A stretch of DNA of 64,000 nt from Opitutus sp. GAS368 (GTDB lineage Bacteria; Verrucomicrobiota; Verrucomicrobiia; Opitutales; Opitutaceae), in the NCBI GenBank assembly GCA_945869845.1, contig CAMBRG010000001.1, positions 1-64,000 on the forward strand. Reading direction: 5' to 3'. Position numbers and translations under genes: made by a program. How positions within the stretch are numbered: the stretch's first letter is position 1; every line of letters begins with the position of its first letter. Positions 43,247-53,470 of the stretch are shown here, one piece after another. A model generated the notes under the pieces. That model was given only the letters and a program-made list of their open reading frames with translations. It searched no databases and was not told the DNA's origin.

Positions 43247-44065
43247 TTAGCGGCGGGCGTGGGCGATCAGGAAGGCGAGGAGGGCGGGGTTTTCGAAGAA
43301 GCCGGGCCAGAGGTTGTGGCCTTGGCCTTCGGCGATGATGAGTTTCAGGTCGCCGCCGAGGGCGGCGTAACGGGATTTGAGCAGGGCGGAGTTGGCTTCG
43401 AGAGGGACGCGGGTATCGCGGTCGCCGTGAATCGCGAAGAGCGGGACGCGGGCGGCGGCGAGCGGGGCGAGGCGGTCGATAGGATTGTGGGCGGTGAGCT
43501 GCGCGGCAAGGGCGGCGGGCGTGAGTTGGTAGGCGGGGGCGGCGAGGGTGAGGCCGGGGTAGCTCGTGAGGTTGACCACAGGATAAATGCCGGCGAAGGC
43601 GCCGACTTTTTCAGGGTGCTCGGCCGCCCAGGCCAGCAACATCAGACCGCCGCGACTGCGACCGAGCAGGAGTGGTTTGGCGGCGTAACCGCGCGTGCGC
43701 GTGAGCTCGGTGTGGAGGGCGGTGAACAACGCGCGGCCGGCGGGACTCCCGAAGGATTCGCCGACGTCGATGCCGGCGATGGAAATACCGGCGGCGAGCA
43801 GTTGGGAGAAAAGCCACAGCTCTTCCTTGCCCGGATACTTTTCGAGGGTCGGCGCATACCAGACCCACGGGCGTGGCGCGGTGGAGGTGGGGCCGGCCGG
43901 GGCGGCGATGAGGAAAGCCGGGCGACCGGCGACGGAAAACGTTTCGCCGGGAAGGGGGAGAATTTTTTCCGCGGCGAGGGATGCGACGACGGAAAGAAGG
44001 AAGAAAAGAGAAAGCGAAAGAGATCGGGCGAAGAACGGGAAGGAAGAGAAACTAAGGCAGGTCAT
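43247..44065 (-). CDS. secreted alpha/beta-hydrolase
   Basis: A 272-residue protein with signal peptide (1-32, Ser/Leu/Phe-rich). The alpha/beta-hydrolase fold shows the nucleophile elbow GRSRGG (Ser137), the acid region HGDRDTRVPLE (Asp217 likely) and the histidine in EGQGHN (His250). Members of this broad group include esterases acting on acylated sugars; whether it removes acetyl groups from the sulfated polysaccharide is inferred from its position between two sulfatases (19 bases after one, five bases before the other). It is not closely related to the esterase at 6445, which has the GGSAGGH elbow instead. Confidence 0.82.
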   Translation of the reverse strand: MTCLSFSSFPFFARSLSLSLFFLLSVVASLAAEKILPLPGETFSVAGRPAFLIAAPAGPTSTAPRPWVWYAPTLEKYPGKEELWLFSQLLAAGISIAGIDVGESFGSPAGRALFTALHTELTRTRGYAAKPLLLGRSRGGLMLLAWAAEHPEKVGAFAGIYPVVNLTSYPGLTLAAPAYQLTPAALAAQLTAHNPIDRLAPLAAARVPLFAIHGDRDTRVPLEANSALLKSRYAALGGDLKLIIAEGQGHNLWPGFFENPALLAFLIAHARR

Positions 44066-44084
44066 TGCGGGAGAGGGTGGAGGC

Positions 44085-45491
44085 TTAAGGCTGCGCGGCT
44101 TTCGTTTTCTTTTCTCCCGTGCGGGCTCCGGCGAGCTCAGTCGCGCGAGCAGGGTCGTATTGGGGATTGGGTTGGGGCAGGCGGGCGCCGACGCGAGTGC
44201 GCCAGGCGGCGAGGGCCTCGCGGAGTTCGCGGGCGCGGGCGGGCTCTCGAGTTGCGAGGTTGGTGCGCTCCGACGGGTCAGCGGCGAGGTCGTAGAGTTC
44301 GAGGACCCCGTCCTCGAAGAATTCGATGAGCTTCCAATCGCCGCGGCGGATTGAGCTGGCGGGTGTGCTGTGATGGTAGTGCGGCAGGTGCCAGTGCAGC
44401 GTGTCGCGGGCGAGAGGCGTGATGGGATCGCGCAGCACGGCGGCGAGACTCACGCCGTCCTGCGGTTGCGTAGTTGGCAACGTGGCGCGGCCGATGTCGA
44501 CGAAGGTCGGGTAGACATCGGTAGTGATCGCGGGCGTGGCGGATTCGCGCCCGGCGGGAATGGTGCCGGGCCAGCGTGCGATCGCGGGAATGCGGACGCC
44601 GCCCTCGTAGAGTGAGCCTTTTTCGCCGCGGAGAGGTTGGTTTGAAGTGACGATCCGGCCGCTCTGTTCGGTCTCGAGGCCGCCGTTGTCGGAGAGGAAA
44701 ACGATGAGCGTGTGCTCGGCGAGGCCGGCCGCATCGACGGCGGCAGTGATGCGGCCGACCGAGGCGTCGAGTTCGGCGAGGAGGCCGGCGTAGAGCGGGT
44801 TGCAGGGGTAGCCGGGCATTTTGGATTTGGCGGAGAATTTTTTCTCGAACTCGGGCGTCGTGGAGAGCGGGATGTGGACGGCGATGTGGGAGACCTGAAG
44901 GAGAAAAGGTTGAGTACTTTGCTGGGCGATGAAATCGACGGCGCGGTCGGTGAGGTATTCCGCCGTGCGCTGGGGCGCGGGACGGTCGGCCGTGGCGGAC
45001 TGGTTGTGGCCCTGAGTTTCGTGCACGGTTTGCCAACCCTGTTGCGCGGGGCTGAAGCCGGCGCCGCCGAGATGCCATTTGCCAAAGTAACCGGTGCGGT
45101 AGCCGGACGCGCCGAGGCGCTCGGCCAAGGTCTCGACCTCGAGCGGGAGCTGGCGGGGCACGACCGGATCGGTGAGTCGCGCATACGGCCGGCGATGGCC
45201 GGGGATGTGTTGCGTGATGCCGAAGCGCGCTTGGTCCTGGCCGCTCTGAAGATTCGTGCGCGTCGGCGAGCAGACGGGGCCGGCGTAGAATTGGGTGAAG
45301 CGGAGGCCCTCGCGCGCGAGGCGGTCGAGATGGGGCGTTTCGTTAAAAGTGTTCCCGTAACAACTGAGGTCGGCCCAGCCCAGATCGTCGGCGAGGATGA
45401 TGATGAGGTTGGGCTTTGCCGTTTCGGCGAGCGCGCGAGGGCCCCAGAGGCACAAGCCCAGAACAACAGAGCGAAGGAGGAGAAATCTCAT
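44085..45491 (-). CDS. secreted arylsulfatase
   Basis: A 468-residue S1 sulfatase. The ATG at 45491 is chosen because it begins the signal peptide (MRFLLLRSVVLGLCLW, cleavage near ALAE); an upstream in-frame ATG (45551) adds an unlikely hydrophilic leader. Asp-Asp is at 35-36 in LADDLGWADLSCYGN, formylglycine site C74 in CSPTR, GYFGKWHLGGAGFSPAQQ, and LSDNGGLETEQSGRI. The C-terminus is basic (GARTGEKKTKAAQP). It lies 72 bases after the preceding sulfatase and 19 bases before the alpha/beta-hydrolase in one transcript direction. Confidence 0.92.
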   Translation of the reverse strand: MRFLLLRSVVLGLCLWGPRALAETAKPNLIIILADDLGWADLSCYGNTFNETPHLDRLAREGLRFTQFYAGPVCSPTRTNLQSGQDQARFGITQHIPGHRRPYARLTDPVVPRQLPLEVETLAERLGASGYRTGYFGKWHLGGAGFSPAQQGWQTVHETQGHNQSATADRPAPQRTAEYLTDRAVDFIAQQSTQPFLLQVSHIAVHIPLSTTPEFEKKFSAKSKMPGYPCNPLYAGLLAELDASVGRITAAVDAAGLAEHTLIVFLSDNGGLETEQSGRIVTSNQPLRGEKGSLYEGGVRIPAIARWPGTIPAGRESATPAITTDVYPTFVDIGRATLPTTQPQDGVSLAAVLRDPITPLARDTLHWHLPHYHHSTPASSIRRGDWKLIEFFEDGVLELYDLAADPSERTNLATREPARARELREALAAWRTRVGARLPQPNPQYDPARATELAGARTGEKKTKAAQP

Positions 45492-45563
45492 GGGCTGGAA
45501 GGAGCGGTGCGCGGACCAGTCGGTAAAGGGCGACTGAACGAACGACCGCAAGTCGAAGGCGAT

Positions 45564-47045
45564 TTATGGGGTCGAGGGGCTGGGGCTCGGCTGGGCCAGG
45601 TCGGTCTTGGGGGCGGCCTTGAGCACGCTCGCGTATTCCCAGCGGTCTTTCCAGGTGGCCAAGTAGGGCTGGTAGGCGGGGACGCGGTTCCACGCGATCG
45701 GCGTGGGATCGGCCGGGACCAACCGGCCCTCGGGGTAATCCTTGCCGGCAAAACTGGCGTCTACGCCGGCGTTCCAGGCGAGAAATTGTTCGCGGAGGCG
45801 TTGCGCGGCGGCGGGGTTTTCGGCGGTGACATCGCGGGTTTCCCGGGGGTCGGCGCTGAGGTCGAATAGTTCAAATTTCCCGGACTCAAGATTCTCGGTA
45901 GACAACTTGAAGCGGTCGTCGATGAACGCCCGTTTCTTTTCGAAACGGAATCCGATGGGGCGGTTGCGCGCCCCGGTCTCGCGCGCGAAGAGCGGCCGGA
46001 GGCTCTGGCCGTCGAGGGGTTGAATCAAGGAACCGGCGGGCAGGCCGACGATGTCGGCGACGGTGGGAAACAAATCCATGACGGACGCAGGGGTGTCGGT
46101 CACGCGGGGCTTGATCACGGCGGGCCACTCGATGATGCCGGGGACGCGGAGGCCGCCTTCGAAGAGACTAGCTTTGAAACCGCGGAGGTGGCCGACGGTG
46201 GAAGGCTGGATCGCGGGCAGGCCACCGTTATCGCTGCAGAAGACGAGCAGCGTGTTTTCGGCGAGACCGAAGTCGCGGAGTTTCTGGCGCAGCGTGCCGA
46301 CGCTGCGGTCCAGCGCGACGAGTTCGCCGTAGTGATTGGCGGAGTTTTCATCGAGCCCGGCGAATGCCGCTTTGTCGGCGGGGGCCGCTTTGAACGGGCT
46401 GTGGGGCGAGCCATCCCAGATGACGGCGAACATCGGGCGTCCGCCGGCGCGGTGCTTTTCCAGAAACTTGACCGCCTCGGCGACGGCGATGGCGGAGGAG
46501 TCGCCCTGAAACTCTTCGACTTTTCCACTTCGGCTGAGCAGGGGATTGAGGTCAAAAAAGTTCGAGACCGAGACCCACTCGTCGAAACCGAATTTGCCCG
46601 GATTATAGGCGTCGCCGGCAAGAATCGGGACCCCGGGACCACGATGACCGTTGAGGTGCCATTTGCCGAAGTGGCCCGTGACGTAGCCCGCGCCCTTGAG
46701 CGCTTGGGCGATGGTTTTCTCCTGCAGGCGGAGGGCGTAACCGTGCTGCAACACCCCGGTACGGTCGGGGGAACGGCCGGTGAGCACGGCGGCGCGGGTG
46801 GGCGAACACACGGGGCCGCCGGCGTAGAAGCGATCGAAGCGCAGGCCGTTTGCCGCCATCGCATCGAGGTGCGGCGTCTTGAGGAGCGGGTGGCCGCGGT
46901 AGCCGGTCTGGCCCCAGCCCATGTCGTCGGCCATGACGAAAATGATGTGCGGCGGAGGCGGGGCGGCGCGGCTGGCGGAGAGGGGAAGAAGGAGAGATAG
47001 AGAGAGGGCGAGAAGGAGAGAGGAGGAGAGAAGGAACGGTTTCAT
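45564..47045 (-). CDS. secreted sulfatase, paralogue of 41742
   Basis: A 493-residue S1 sulfatase with signal peptide (1-27, LLALSLSLLLPLSAS core). Asp-Asp is at 40-41 in MADDMGWGQTGYRGHP, formylglycine site C80 in CSPTR, TGHFGKWHLNGHRGPGVP and CSDNGGLPAIQPSTVGHLRG. The paralogue at 41742 shares the order of all these blocks but differs in the loops after GKWHL, where substrate contacts usually lie. The purine-rich DNA coding for its signal peptide is of the same type as in several neighbours. It is 67 bases after the 47113 gene. Confidence 0.93.
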   Translation of the reverse strand: MKPFLLSSSLLLALSLSLLLPLSASRAAPPPPHIIFVMADDMGWGQTGYRGHPLLKTPHLDAMAANGLRFDRFYAGGPVCSPTRAAVLTGRSPDRTGVLQHGYALRLQEKTIAQALKGAGYVTGHFGKWHLNGHRGPGVPILAGDAYNPGKFGFDEWVSVSNFFDLNPLLSRSGKVEEFQGDSSAIAVAEAVKFLEKHRAGGRPMFAVIWDGSPHSPFKAAPADKAAFAGLDENSANHYGELVALDRSVGTLRQKLRDFGLAENTLLVFCSDNGGLPAIQPSTVGHLRGFKASLFEGGLRVPGIIEWPAVIKPRVTDTPASVMDLFPTVADIVGLPAGSLIQPLDGQSLRPLFARETGARNRPIGFRFEKKRAFIDDRFKLSTENLESGKFELFDLSADPRETRDVTAENPAAAQRLREQFLAWNAGVDASFAGKDYPEGRLVPADPTPIAWNRVPAYQPYLATWKDRWEYASVLKAAPKTDLAQPSPSPSTP

Positions 47046-47112
47046 GGGGGTGATAAGGTGGCGGCGTCGCGAGCGAGCTCGCTCTCACATTGGGGTCTAC
47101 GTGCGGATGGAG

Positions 47113-48651
47113 TTAGGGGCGAGTGCGTCCGGCGGCGATGAGGGTGGCGAGGCGGGACTTCATTTGCTCGAGGCGCCCGGGTTGCGCGGCGGCGAGGTCG
47201 TGCTGTTCGCCGGGATCAGTTGCGAGATCGAAGAGTTGGAATTGGGGCACGGGGGTGTTGGCGAGCGTCTTTTCGACGACGACGTTGCGCGCGGATTTGG
47301 TGTCGTAGCGGACGAGTTTCCACGGGCCGACGCGGAAGCCGTAGTTGCCGGTGCCGCCGTTGTCCTGCTGCACGAGGTGCTCGCGGCCGCGGGCGCCGGG
47401 ACGACCGAGCAGCGCGCCGGAGACATCGATGCTGTCGAGACAAGCGCCCTCGGGCAACGGCGTGCCGATCAACGCCGCGAAGCTCGCCGCGAGATCGATG
47501 GTGCTGACAATCTCGTCGGACACGGCGGGCTGGATCGTGCCTTTCCAGCGCGCGATGAACGGCGTGCGCGTGCCGCCCTCGAAGACGGAATACTTGCCGC
47601 CGCGAAACGGTCCGCCGGCACGGTGGTGGCCGAGTTTTTCGAGCGCGGAGTCCTGATAGCCGTCGTCCATCACGGGGCCGTTGTCGGAGCAGACGATGAT
47701 GAGGGTCTTTTCGGCCAAGCCGAGGCGGTCGAGGGTTTTCATGACCTCGCCCACCTGCCAGTCGAACTGGAGAATTGCATCGGCCCGGAAGCCGAGGCCG
47801 CTTTTGCCCTGAAAGCGTTCGTGCGGCATGCGGGGCACGTGGGGATCGTGGGACGCGAGGAACAGGAAGAAGGGTGCGGCGCGGTGGGCCTCGATCCATG
47901 TGTCGGATTTTTTGGCCCAAGTGTCGGCGAGATCCTCGTCGCGGAAGCGCGCGGCGTGGCCGCCGGTGTAGAATCCGATGCGGGAAATGCCGTTGTGGAT
48001 CGTGGCGTTGTGGCCATGGGACCAGTCCATTTTCAACGTGGAGCGGTGGGAGATGCCGGTGGGGTGATCGCCGGCGGGAGCCTTGTCACCGACCCAGAGT
48101 GGGTCCTTGGGGTCGAGGTTCAGCACGCGGTCGTTTTCGACGTAAACCTGGGGAACGCGGTCGTTGGTGGTGGGCAGGAGAAAGTTGTAATCGAAGCCGA
48201 TCTCACGAGGACCGGGGGCGATGACGCCGTTCCAGTCGGGGCCTCTGCCCTCGGCGCCGAGACCGAGATGCCATTTGCCGATGACGGCGGTTGTGTAGCC
48301 GGCGGTTTTTGCAAGGTCGGCGATGGTGACGGCGTCGGGCGGGACGACCATGTGCCCGTTGGGCGGGGCGATCCCGGTGCCCTTGCGGCGGAAGGCGTAG
48401 CTGCCCGTGAGGAACGAATAGCGCGTGGGCGTGCAGGTTGAGGCGGTGGTGTAGCCGCTGGTGAAGCGCCGGCCCTCGGCGGCAAGGCGGTCAAGATTGG
48501 GCGTCGGGAAAGAGGTTCCGCCGTAAGCCGACACATCGCCGAAGCCGAGATCGTCGGCCATGATGATGATCACGTTGGGTTTTTCGGCGGCTAGTGAGAC
48601 CGAGAAGGAGAGAAGGAGAGGAAGAGAGAGGGGTAGAAGGAGGGATTTCAC
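47113..48651 (-). CDS. secreted sulfatase, CTPTRYSFLTG branch
   Basis: A 512-residue S1 sulfatase. I place the start at a GTG (48651) opening the signal peptide (VKSLLLPLSLPLLLSFSVSL); the ATG 54 bases upstream would add a leader translated out of repeat copy C, which is unlikely. Asp-Asp is at 33-34, formylglycine site C73 in CTPTR followed by YSFLTGSYAFRR. IGFDYNFLLPTTNDRVPQVY and CSDNGPVMDDGYQDSA place it with the proteins at 29271 and 61169. These related enzymes occur once in each half of the locus, suggesting a conserved step. Confidence 0.9.
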   Translation of the reverse strand: MKSLLLPLSLPLLLSFSVSLAAEKPNVIIIMADDLGFGDVSAYGGTSFPTPNLDRLAAEGRRFTSGYTTASTCTPTRYSFLTGSYAFRRKGTGIAPPNGHMVVPPDAVTIADLAKTAGYTTAVIGKWHLGLGAEGRGPDWNGVIAPGPREIGFDYNFLLPTTNDRVPQVYVENDRVLNLDPKDPLWVGDKAPAGDHPTGISHRSTLKMDWSHGHNATIHNGISRIGFYTGGHAARFRDEDLADTWAKKSDTWIEAHRAAPFFLFLASHDPHVPRMPHERFQGKSGLGFRADAILQFDWQVGEVMKTLDRLGLAEKTLIIVCSDNGPVMDDGYQDSALEKLGHHRAGGPFRGGKYSVFEGGTRTPFIARWKGTIQPAVSDEIVSTIDLAASFAALIGTPLPEGACLDSIDVSGALLGRPGARGREHLVQQDNGGTGNYGFRVGPWKLVRYDTKSARNVVVEKTLANTPVPQFQLFDLATDPGEQHDLAAAQPGRLEQMKSRLATLIAAGRTRP

Positions 48652-48689
48652 GGAGGAAAGTTGGATGATCGGCGGTGGGGGTTTTCGAA

Positions 48690-48733
48690 TCAAACCCACG
48701 GGCAAGATGCCCTTGTCACTTCGGAGGCGGAAG
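48690..48733. repeat. core of the REPIN-like element, copy C
   Basis: TCAAACCCACGGGCAAGATG then CCCTTGTCACTTCGGAGGCG, with the palindromic GGGCA-aga-TGCCC centre seen in copy B. The outer arms are largely missing. It lies in the 97-base gap between two sulfatase genes. Confidence 0.5.
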
Positions 48734-48748
48734 GCCGGGGAAGTGAGA

Positions 48749-50215
<1,467 letters not shown>

Positions 50216-50353
50216 TTTTTAAGGACAGATTAGAGGCTAGCGGAGGTGTGGAAATAGGAAAGGGACCGTTTGGGTCGGAGCTGCCGGTGAAGTGCCGCCC
50301 GCCGGCCGCAACGCGGTCGATGCAAGGCCAACGTCCCTTAATTTCTAGACGTT

Positions 50354-50427
50354 TGTCAGGGCGAGGAGCGCGAAGCGCACGGTGACAATCCAGTGGATTG
50401 CGTCGTTGCTGCGCTGCTCGCAATGAC
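50354..50427. repeat. GTCATTGCGAG-type dispersed inverted repeat
   Basis: An imperfect palindrome: left arm TGTCAGGGCGAGGAGCGCGA through GACAATCCA, right arm GTGGATTGCGTCGTTGCTGC through GCTCGCAATGAC. The arms match the well-known GTCATTGCGAGGAGCGAAGC repeat found in unrelated bacterial genomes. It sits in the 278-base gap between two sulfatase genes (50216-50493). Confidence 0.65.
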
Positions 50428-50493
50428 CGTTTGTTTTTCAACGGACTTTGGTAGTAGATCGAGGTCGGAAATGGGATTCCACCGTGCGGTGAA

Positions 50494-51948
50494 TCATTTG
50501 TTTTTATTATTTTTTCCAGCCTGCGGTGGTGCGGTGGCGAGAGCGGGCCCGTTGTCGGGAGGCAGGGAATGATGCCACGCGAGCACACGGGTGATAAGCC
50601 GGCGGACCAGATCCGGATTTTGCGTGGCGCGATTGGTAGACTCGCCGCGGTCTTGGGCGAGGTCGTAAAGTTCCGCGTTCGAGCCGTCGTAGTCGCACAG
50701 CAGTTTCCAATCGCCCTCCCGCATCGCGAGGTCGGGCTGCGGCGGAAGTCCATAGGGCGAGAATTTGCGATCAGGCGGCCGGCGCCAGAACAGGGGGGCC
50801 TGGCGCGACGCCGTGCTACGCCCCAGCAGAGTATCGAGGATATTTTCCCCGTCGAACCTCACGCTGGCCGGCGTGTGCGCCCGGGCGAAGTGCAGCAGCG
50901 AGGGCGCGAGATCGAACGCTGCGAAGACCGAGGTCTCGTTGTGATGACCGATCTTACTGGCCGGGATGAAGCCGGGGCCCCAGGCCACGAGCGGCGAACG
51001 GATGCCGCCCTCGAAGAGCGTGGCCTTGGCGCCCTTGAAGGGGCCGCCAGAGCCGGCTCCGGGCTCGTGGCCGTTATCGGAACAGACGAGAATGAGCGTG
51101 TTATCCCGCAGCTCGGGCGTGGCGCGGATATGGTCGAAGAGTTTTCCGAGCTGCCGATCCATTTCGACGAGCACGGAGAGATAGAGCCCGCGTTTGCCGT
51201 CAGCCCACTGATCGACGGGCGGCCAGAACGGACTGTGCACATCATCAGGCCACAGATTGACGTAAAAAGGCTTTTTCGCGCGTGCGGCTTGGTCAATAAA
51301 CGGAATCGCGGTGTCGACGAACCCGCTGGTGATTTTCGAGCGCGGCATCCAGGTGACGGGCTGGCCGAGGCGCGCGGCATCCGCCCAAATCCGGCCCGTC
51401 TTTTCTTCGCCGGGTTTGAGCGTGAGCGGGAGGAGCTTGGGGCCCATGCCCTCGAAATTGGTGAGCGAGGTGTCGAAGCCATACGCCGTGATCGCCGGTG
51501 CATCCGCGACGTCGCGCTGGCCGCCAAGGTGCCACTTACCGAAGTGCCCGGTCGCATAGCCGGCTTGCTGGAGGAAACGCGCCAGCACCGGGGCTTTGGG
51601 GTCGAGCCATTGCGCCATGCCGCGCCGCTCGTTGTCGGCGCGGTTGTTGAGGAAGGAAGTGATGCGCCAACGTTGCGGATATTGTCCGGTTGTCAGGGCG
51701 GTGCGCGACGGCGAGCAAATCGGGGAGTTGACGTAGAACTGGGAGAAACGAATTCCCTCAGCGGCGAGGCGATCGATGTGCGGTGTTTTCGCATCGGGGT
51801 TGCCGAAGCAGGAGAAGTCGCCCCAGCCCAGGTCATCGATGAACACCATGACGATGTTCGGTGGCCGCGATTCGGCCGAAACTGCCGGGAGATTCGTGAG
51901 GGAGATCAGGCCGAGTAGGGCTGCGAGCGGACGGAGAGATCGGCGCAT
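50494..51948 (-). CDS. secreted arylsulfatase
   Basis: A 484-residue S1 sulfatase. The start at 51948 opens the signal peptide (MRRSLRPLAALLGLISL, cleavage near VSAE); an ATG at 51969 overlapping the previous stop is an alternative. Asp-Asp is at 38-39 in FIDDLGWGDFSCFGN, formylglycine site C78 in CSPSR, TGHFGKWHLGGQRD and CSDNGHEPGAGSGGPFKGA. The chain ends AGKNNKNK, encoded by an A-rich run. It lies 13 bases after the 51962 gene and is followed by a 278-base gap, so it may end a transcript. Confidence 0.92.
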   Translation of the reverse strand: MRRSLRPLAALLGLISLTNLPAVSAESRPPNIVMVFIDDLGWGDFSCFGNPDAKTPHIDRLAAEGIRFSQFYVNSPICSPSRTALTTGQYPQRWRITSFLNNRADNERRGMAQWLDPKAPVLARFLQQAGYATGHFGKWHLGGQRDVADAPAITAYGFDTSLTNFEGMGPKLLPLTLKPGEEKTGRIWADAARLGQPVTWMPRSKITSGFVDTAIPFIDQAARAKKPFYVNLWPDDVHSPFWPPVDQWADGKRGLYLSVLVEMDRQLGKLFDHIRATPELRDNTLILVCSDNGHEPGAGSGGPFKGAKATLFEGGIRSPLVAWGPGFIPASKIGHHNETSVFAAFDLAPSLLHFARAHTPASVRFDGENILDTLLGRSTASRQAPLFWRRPPDRKFSPYGLPPQPDLAMREGDWKLLCDYDGSNAELYDLAQDRGESTNRATQNPDLVRRLITRVLAWHHSLPPDNGPALATAPPQAGKNNKNK

Positions 51949-51961
51949 CGAGGTTGAAAAA

Positions 51962-53410
51962 TTAATCATTGGATTTCTGTTTCTTTTTCTTGCCGTTTCG
52001 CGGTGCGACCGAGGCATCGGTCACAGCAGGTAGCGGCCCGACGATCCAGTCTTTCGGCGGCATGAAGCCCTCGCGGCCTTCGGTGTAGGGACCGACACCG
52101 GCCATCTGCCAGGTGCCGAACTCACGGAGCCGACGATGAAGTTGCGCGACGAGTCGGGGCTCGCGGGCGGCGAGGTCGACGTTCTCTGCCAGATCGGTGG
52201 CGAGATCGTATAGTTCTAAGACCGGCTGCGTGGCGGGCTGCTCCGCAAAAAAATCGCCGTGGGCGACGAGTTTCCATTTGCCGAGATGCACGGACGCGTG
52301 GGCGTCCACGTTTTGGTGCATATAGGAGAACCACGCGCGTTCGGGCAGTGGCGAAGCTCCGCGCAAGGCCGGCAGGAAATTCACGCCGTCGAGATTCGCC
52401 GGCAACGGCGCTTCGGCGGCGGCGAGCACCGTCGGCAGTACATCGATGTAGCCGACCCGTCCGTCGAATTTTTTACCGCCGCCGACGCCGCCCGCGGGCC
52501 AGCGCATGGCGGCGCATACGCGGGTGCCGCCCTCATACACGGTGAGCTTCGCGCCGCGGTAGGGGCCGTTGCTGCCGACCCGCGGAATGCCGCCGTTGTC
52601 ACTGAAGAAGAGCACCAGCGTATTCGCCGCGTCAGGGTGAGCCTCGACGGCGGCGAGGATGCGGCCGATGGCCTGGTCCATCGAGTCGACCATGGCTGCA
52701 TAGGTGCGGCGATCGCCGTCGAGGTGCGGGTATTTGGCGAGATCCTCCGCCTTGGCTTGAAAGGGACTATGCGGTGCGTTGAACGGCACGTAGAGCAGCC
52801 ACGGCTGGCCGGCGGGCGCCTCGCGCACGAAGCGCGAAGCTTCGGTCGCGATGAGGTCCGTGGTGTAGCCCGGTTCCCGCACGGTGCGGTCGTCGTGGTG
52901 CCAGTCGGTTTCGCCGTCGCGCTCGTGCGTAAAATAGTCGAGCGCGCCATTGTAGTGTCCGTAGAAACGGGTGAAGCCGTTGGCCAGCGGGAGGAATTCC
53001 CGCCGCGCGTGGCCGAGGTGCCACTTACCCGCGATGCCACGTTGCGCGTAGCCGGCGCCGGCCAGCAGTTCCGGCAGGGTTTTTTCCTCTGCCGGTAAGC
53101 CGTAGCGGGACCACGGCGGCACGACGGCGCGCATCAGGCCGAAGCGCAGCGGCCAGCGGCCGGTCATTAACCCCGCGCGCGTCGGCGAGCACATGGGGCA
53201 GGCGCGGAAATCGGTGAGGGTCACGCCGCTGGCGGCAAGGCGGTCGAGATTGGGCGTCGCAATGACTTTTCCGCCGTTGAATCCCACGTCGGCATAGCCG
53301 AGATCGTCGGCGACGATAATCAGGACACTGGGCGGTGAGCCGGCCACGGCGGCGTTGGGCAGAAAAATGGTCGCGAGTGCGCCGAAGAGGTAAAGGGCTG
53401 GGATTCTCAT
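51962..53410 (-). CDS. secreted arylsulfatase
   Basis: A 482-residue S1 sulfatase. ATG 53410 starts the signal peptide (MRIPALYLFGALATIFLP, cleavage near AVAG); an ATG seven codons upstream is less likely. Asp-Asp is at 35-36 in VADDLGYADVGFNGG, formylglycine site C74 in CSPTR, GIAGKWHLGHARREFLPL, and FSDNGGIPRVGSNGPYRGA. HERDGETDWHHDDRTVREPG is typical of arylsulfatase-B-like enzymes. The C-terminus carries a Lys-rich tail (RNGKKKKQKSND). It is 60 bases downstream of the 53471 gene in the same direction. Confidence 0.92.
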   Translation of the reverse strand: MRIPALYLFGALATIFLPNAAVAGSPPSVLIIVADDLGYADVGFNGGKVIATPNLDRLAASGVTLTDFRACPMCSPTRAGLMTGRWPLRFGLMRAVVPPWSRYGLPAEEKTLPELLAGAGYAQRGIAGKWHLGHARREFLPLANGFTRFYGHYNGALDYFTHERDGETDWHHDDRTVREPGYTTDLIATEASRFVREAPAGQPWLLYVPFNAPHSPFQAKAEDLAKYPHLDGDRRTYAAMVDSMDQAIGRILAAVEAHPDAANTLVLFFSDNGGIPRVGSNGPYRGAKLTVYEGGTRVCAAMRWPAGGVGGGKKFDGRVGYIDVLPTVLAAAEAPLPANLDGVNFLPALRGASPLPERAWFSYMHQNVDAHASVHLGKWKLVAHGDFFAEQPATQPVLELYDLATDLAENVDLAAREPRLVAQLHRRLREFGTWQMAGVGPYTEGREGFMPPKDWIVGPLPAVTDASVAPRNGKKKKQKSND

Positions 53411-53470
53411 AGGAGCGGATGAAGTTGGCACGCGAGGAGCGGCGTGGCTGCGGGCGCAGTGAAGCTGAAA

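Noticed and set aside
48652..48705. ATG-initiated extension of the 47113 sulfatase
   Set aside because: It is translated from repeat copy C and precedes the signal peptide; the GTG at 48651 is more plausible despite lacking a strong ribosome-binding site.
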